From NCBI GenBank assembly GCA_012032975.1, contig JAAUPU010000059.1:1-9123 (forward strand): a DNA stretch of 9,123 bases, written 5' to 3'. Under the pieces are notes generated by a model. It saw nothing but the letters and a program-made list of their open reading frames with translations, ran no database searches and was not told where the DNA came from. The stretch is from Caldilineaceae bacterium (lineage in GTDB: Bacteria > Chloroflexota > Anaerolineae > Caldilineales > Caldilineaceae). Shown here one piece after another: positions 6,594 to 9,123 of the stretch (within the stretch, counting starts at the first letter, position 1; each line of letters opens with the position of its first letter). A program made the position numbers and the translations under genes.

Positions 6594-7329
6594 GCAACTC
6601 TACCTACTTTGCCGTATCGTCGGTGGGCAAGGATCGCTGGTATTGGGTGGTCTGGCCCTCCATGCAATGGCAAGTTGACCCCACCGTCAGCCATCTACAG
6701 GACGGCTATGTCCCTACCAAGGCCGACGCGGTCGATCTTGCTCTGGATGCCGCGGGCATGAACGGCGTCTGGATGGAGGCCAAGTATGCGCGCGAATACC
6801 ACCGCGCCAAGGCCGCGCCGGCCAGCAAGCAGCGTTCTGCTGCGCCCAGCGTGGTGGAATATCTGCACCGAGATGTCTATGACCCAGTCACCGGCGCCTG
6901 GCATTCGGTCCGCCATCGCATCACACGCAAGACCCCGAAGTTTGTCTTCGTGGAAGCAACTTCGGTCGATCTGCGCGACGGTGTATCGGGGAATGACTCC
7001 GTGATGGACCAACATCCTACCGCCTGGACCGTGAATTCTTGGAGAAAAATGGCTACGTCTTTATGCCGGTCATCGATGCGCTGGTAGACGATCCGCTCTT
7101 TTTCACCGTGCCATTGCAGGAGCGAATGACCCGACGTGGTGAAGATTCGACCGACTGCTTTGCGATTCTGGAGTTGGAGCCGCCCTGCTCTGTGGACGAT
7201 GTCAAGCGCGCCTATCGACAACTGGCCAAACGCCTCCATCCCGATCAAGGCGGTGACCAGGTACAATTTCTGGCCCTCCAGGTTGCCTACAAAGAAGCCC
7301 TCCGTCTGGTCGGCGTGACCTCCCCCTGA
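6590..7329 (+). pseudogene. J-domain protein with novel N-terminal region, interrupted by a one-base frameshift
   Basis: Start ATG 6590 overlaps the ATP-grasp stop (ATGA). The first frame (MSNSTYFAVSSVGKDRWYWV onwards) codes well to about residue 141 (VFVEATSVDLRDG, then SVMDQ) and would stop at 7087 after nonsense-like sequence. Family-like sequence continues in the adjacent frame from about 7013: SYRLDREFLEKNGYVFMPVI to the stop at 7327-7329. Adding one A to AA at 7011-7012 joins them into about 246 aa. Residues about 190-236 are a J domain (CFAILELEPPCSVDDVKRAY, then RQLAKRLHPDQGG) with the HPD motif at 217-219, which stimulates DnaK ATPase; no G/F or zinc region exists, so it is class C. 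I do not recognise the first 140 residues, which are rich in Trp and Tyr near the start. If the frameshift is real, a 96-aa J-domain protein could start at ATG 7039, preceded by GGAG at 7031-7034. Confidence 0.8.
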
Positions 7330-7347
7330 GACCGAAACTACACAGAT

Positions 7348-7414
7348 GGATGACGGAACAACAAGATAAACGGTGAGAGTGAGATATCATCCCGTCATCC
7401 CGTCATCCTGTCAG
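7348..7414. repeat. 8-bp tandem repeat with an inverted copy in the convergent gap
   Basis: CCGTCATCC occurs at 7392-7400 and 7400-7408 as part of a period-8 tract (GTCATCCC units, about 7388-7414), and its exact complement GGATGACGG occurs at 7348-7356. The arms could pair as a 9-bp stem with a 35- or 43-base loop. The gap (7330-7424) lies between convergent genes, where a bidirectional terminator is expected, but no T-run follows the stem, so terminator function is unproven. Confidence 0.5.
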
Positions 7415-7424
7415 GCACTCATAC

Positions 7425-9123
7425 CTACTCGACCGTCACACTCTTGGCCAGATTGCGTGGCTGGTCGACGTCTGCGCCGCGGCGCACAGCCATTTCGTAC
7501 GCGAAAAGCTGTAGCGGAATCACGGCCAGCACAGGCGTGAGCAACTCGTGGATATGCGGGATCGGCAGCACGTAGTCGGCCTTGGCACGGATGTCTCGAT
7601 CGTCTTCGTGGGCAACAGCCAGCACCACCCCCCGCCGCGCCTTGACCTGCTCGACCTGGCTGACCATCTTGTCGTAGACGCTGTCCCGCGGTGCGACAAC
7701 CACCGTCGGCATGTTCTCATCGATCAGCGCGATCGGTCCATGTTTCATCTCGCCGGCCGGGTAGCCTTCGGCGTGGATGTAGCTGATCTCCTTCAGTTTG
7801 AGCGCGCCCTCCCGCGCTATCGGGTAGTTGATGCCTCGACCCAAATAGAGAAAATTGTGCATGAGATGGAATCTCTCCGCCAACTCTTGATAGCGGTCGC
7901 CCTGCCACGCCTCCTCCAGCAGCTGACCCGCCAGCCCCGGCAGCGTCGATAGCTCCCGGATCAGCGCCCCCCGTTCCGAAGCATCCAACATGCCGCGAGC
8001 CTGGCCCAGGTAGAGCGCCAGCAGGAAGAGATCTGTCACCGAAGCGGTAAAGGCCTTGGAGCTGGCCACGCCGATTTCCGGCCCGGCCTGCATATAGATC
8101 ACGCCATCGCAGAGCCGTGCGGCCTGGCTGCCGATGGCGTTGACGATGGCAGCGGTGAACGCACCGCGATTCTGCGCCTCCTCCAGCGCGGCCAGGGTGT
8201 CCACTGTTTCGCCACTCTGGGTGATCGCCAACACCAAATGATCAGGCTCGACGACCGGCTGCCGATAGCGGAATTCGCTGCCGTAGTCGACCTCGACCGG
8301 CAGGCGCGTCAGTCTTTCGATGATGTATTTGCCCACCAGACCAGAGTAGTAGCTGGTGCCGCAGGCGACGATGGTGACCTTGCGCAGAGCGCGCGCTTGT
8401 TGGGTGGAGAGGTTGAGCGTGTCGAGCAAGACCTGGTTCTGCTCGAAGTCGAGTCGGCTGCGCAAGGTGTCGGTGAGGCTGCGACCCTGTTCGTGGATCT
8501 CCTTTTGCATGAAGTGGCGATACTCGCCCTTTTCAGCCGCGGTGGGGTTCCAGTCGATCGCGATGACCTGCTTGACGACGGGCTTGTCTGCCAAGTCTGT
8601 GTAGTGAGCGCCGTCGGCAGTCACCACAGCCATCTGACGGCTGTCGAGAAAAACGATGCGCCGCGTGTGGCGCAAGATGGCTGGGATGTCACTTGCGATG
8701 AACATCTCGCCATCGCCAATGCCAACGGCCACCCCGCCCGCATTGCCCAAGCGCGCCGCAATCAGTCGATCCGGGTGACGCTTGCTCAAGACGACGATTG
8801 CGCTAGGACCCCTGAGACGCAGGAGCGCTCTGCGCACCGCATTGGCCAAATCGTCTTGACCACCATTGACGTAATAGAGATGCACCAGGTGGACGATCAC
8901 CTCCGTATCGGTGTCACTGGTAAAGATATATCCAGCGGCTTGCAGTTCCTGGCGCAGTTCCAGAAAATTCTCGACGATGCCATTCTGGACGACAACAAGA
9001 TCGCCGTCGCTGCTGCTGTGAGGGTGGGCGTTGCGTTGGCTGGGCGGGCCATGGGTGGCCCAGCGCGTGTGACCGACGCCCGACGCGGCCAAAAAACTGG
9101 CGTTTTCTCGACCGTATCGGCGA
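7425..9123 (-). CDS. glmS: Glutamine--fructose-6-phosphate aminotransferase (isomerizing), N-terminus beyond window
   Basis: Makes glucosamine-6-phosphate from fructose-6-phosphate and glutamine, the first step towards UDP-GlcNAc for peptidoglycan; cytoplasmic. About 565 residues are visible; relative to E. coli GlmS (609 aa) roughly the first 60, including the catalytic Cys1, are missing beyond the right edge. The visible glutaminase part has GVGHTRWATHGPPSQRNAHP, NGIVENF and SDTDTEVIVHL. The first SIS domain has VACGTSYYSGLVGKYI and ITQSGETVDTLAAL. The second SIS domain has YLGRGINYPIAREGALKLKE and AEGYPAGEMKHGPIALID. The end DQPRNLAKSVTVE is the canonical C-terminus with the active-site Lys. 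The ARLGNAGGVAVGIGDGEMFI segment resembles the Chloroflexota/Cyanobacteria type rather than the enterobacterial one. It is convergent with the ATP-grasp cassette and unrelated to it. Confidence 0.95.
   Translation of the reverse strand, partial: RRYGRENASFLAASGVGHTRWATHGPPSQRNAHPHSSSDGDLVVVQNGIVENFLELRQELQAAGYIFTSDTDTEVIVHLVHLYYVNGGQDDLANAVRRALLRLRGPSAIVVLSKRHPDRLIAARLGNAGGVAVGIGDGEMFIASDIPAILRHTRRIVFLDSRQMAVVTADGAHYTDLADKPVVKQVIAIDWNPTAAEKGEYRHFMQKEIHEQGRSLTDTLRSRLDFEQNQVLLDTLNLSTQQARALRKVTIVACGTSYYSGLVGKYIIERLTRLPVEVDYGSEFRYRQPVVEPDHLVLAITQSGETVDTLAALEEAQNRGAFTAAIVNAIGSQAARLCDGVIYMQAGPEIGVASSKAFTASVTDLFLLALYLGQARGMLDASERGALIRELSTLPGLAGQLLEEAWQGDRYQELAERFHLMHNFLYLGRGINYPIAREGALKLKEISYIHAEGYPAGEMKHGPIALIDENMPTVVVAPRDSVYDKMVSQVEQVKARRGVVLAVAHEDDRDIRAKADYVLPIPHIHELLTPVLAVIPLQLFAYEMAVRRGADVDQPRNLAKSVTVE

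Noticed and set aside
6997..7087. Programmed -1 ribosomal frameshift in the J-domain gene
   Set aside because: No X-XXY-YYZ slippery heptamer or following pseudoknot seen; a missing A is simpler. Same argument for the metallophosphoesterase, apart from its short hairpin.

Overview
The window looks like a GC-rich bacterial chromosome segment with dense genes, short gaps and ATGA start/stop overlaps. The gene mix suggests a Chloroflexota-type bacterium (Anaerolineae/Caldilineae-like): a Lon-like AAA protease, a membrane-anchored GH-A hydrolase, an esterase/ATP-grasp cluster and a GlmS with an ARLGNAGG-type insert. This placement is inference from gene content, not a phylogeny. No tRNA, rRNA, CRISPR array, IS element or phage gene was seen.

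Left part (1-3430, minus strand, transcribed right to left). First comes a membrane-anchored glycoside-hydrolase-like protein with both GH-A glutamates. An anchored family-3 solute-binding protein follows through an ATGA overlap. After a 117-bp gap holding a plausible sigma70 promoter come a calcineurin-like metallophosphoesterase and the N-terminus of a Lon-like (AAA_32) ATPase/protease that runs off the left edge.

Centre (3571-7329, plus strand). Four genes run in one direction: a Fes/enterochelin-esterase-like alpha/beta hydrolase, a second short esterase overlapping it by 29 bp, a RimK-like ATP-grasp ligase behind a 163-bp gap with its own candidate promoter and strong ribosome binding site, and a protein with a C-terminal J domain coupled to the ligase by an ATGA overlap. 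The set looks like a biosynthetic or modification cassette: an ATP-grasp amide/peptide-type ligase, two serine esterases and a co-chaperone-like protein. Its substrate is unknown and it is the most interesting system here. The divergent 3431-3570 region holds a striking dyad and a -10 box placed for a leaderless transcript of the first esterase.

Right part (7330-9123). A short convergent gap with 8-bp tandem repeats separates the cassette from glmS (minus strand), which lacks only its N-terminal part at the window edge.

Three genes (solute-binding protein, metallophosphoesterase, J-domain protein) are each interrupted by one single-base frameshift, while clear family sequence continues in the neighbouring frame. 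Either the assembly has uncorrected indels or these genes are recently broken. Each is described with the reconstructed product.
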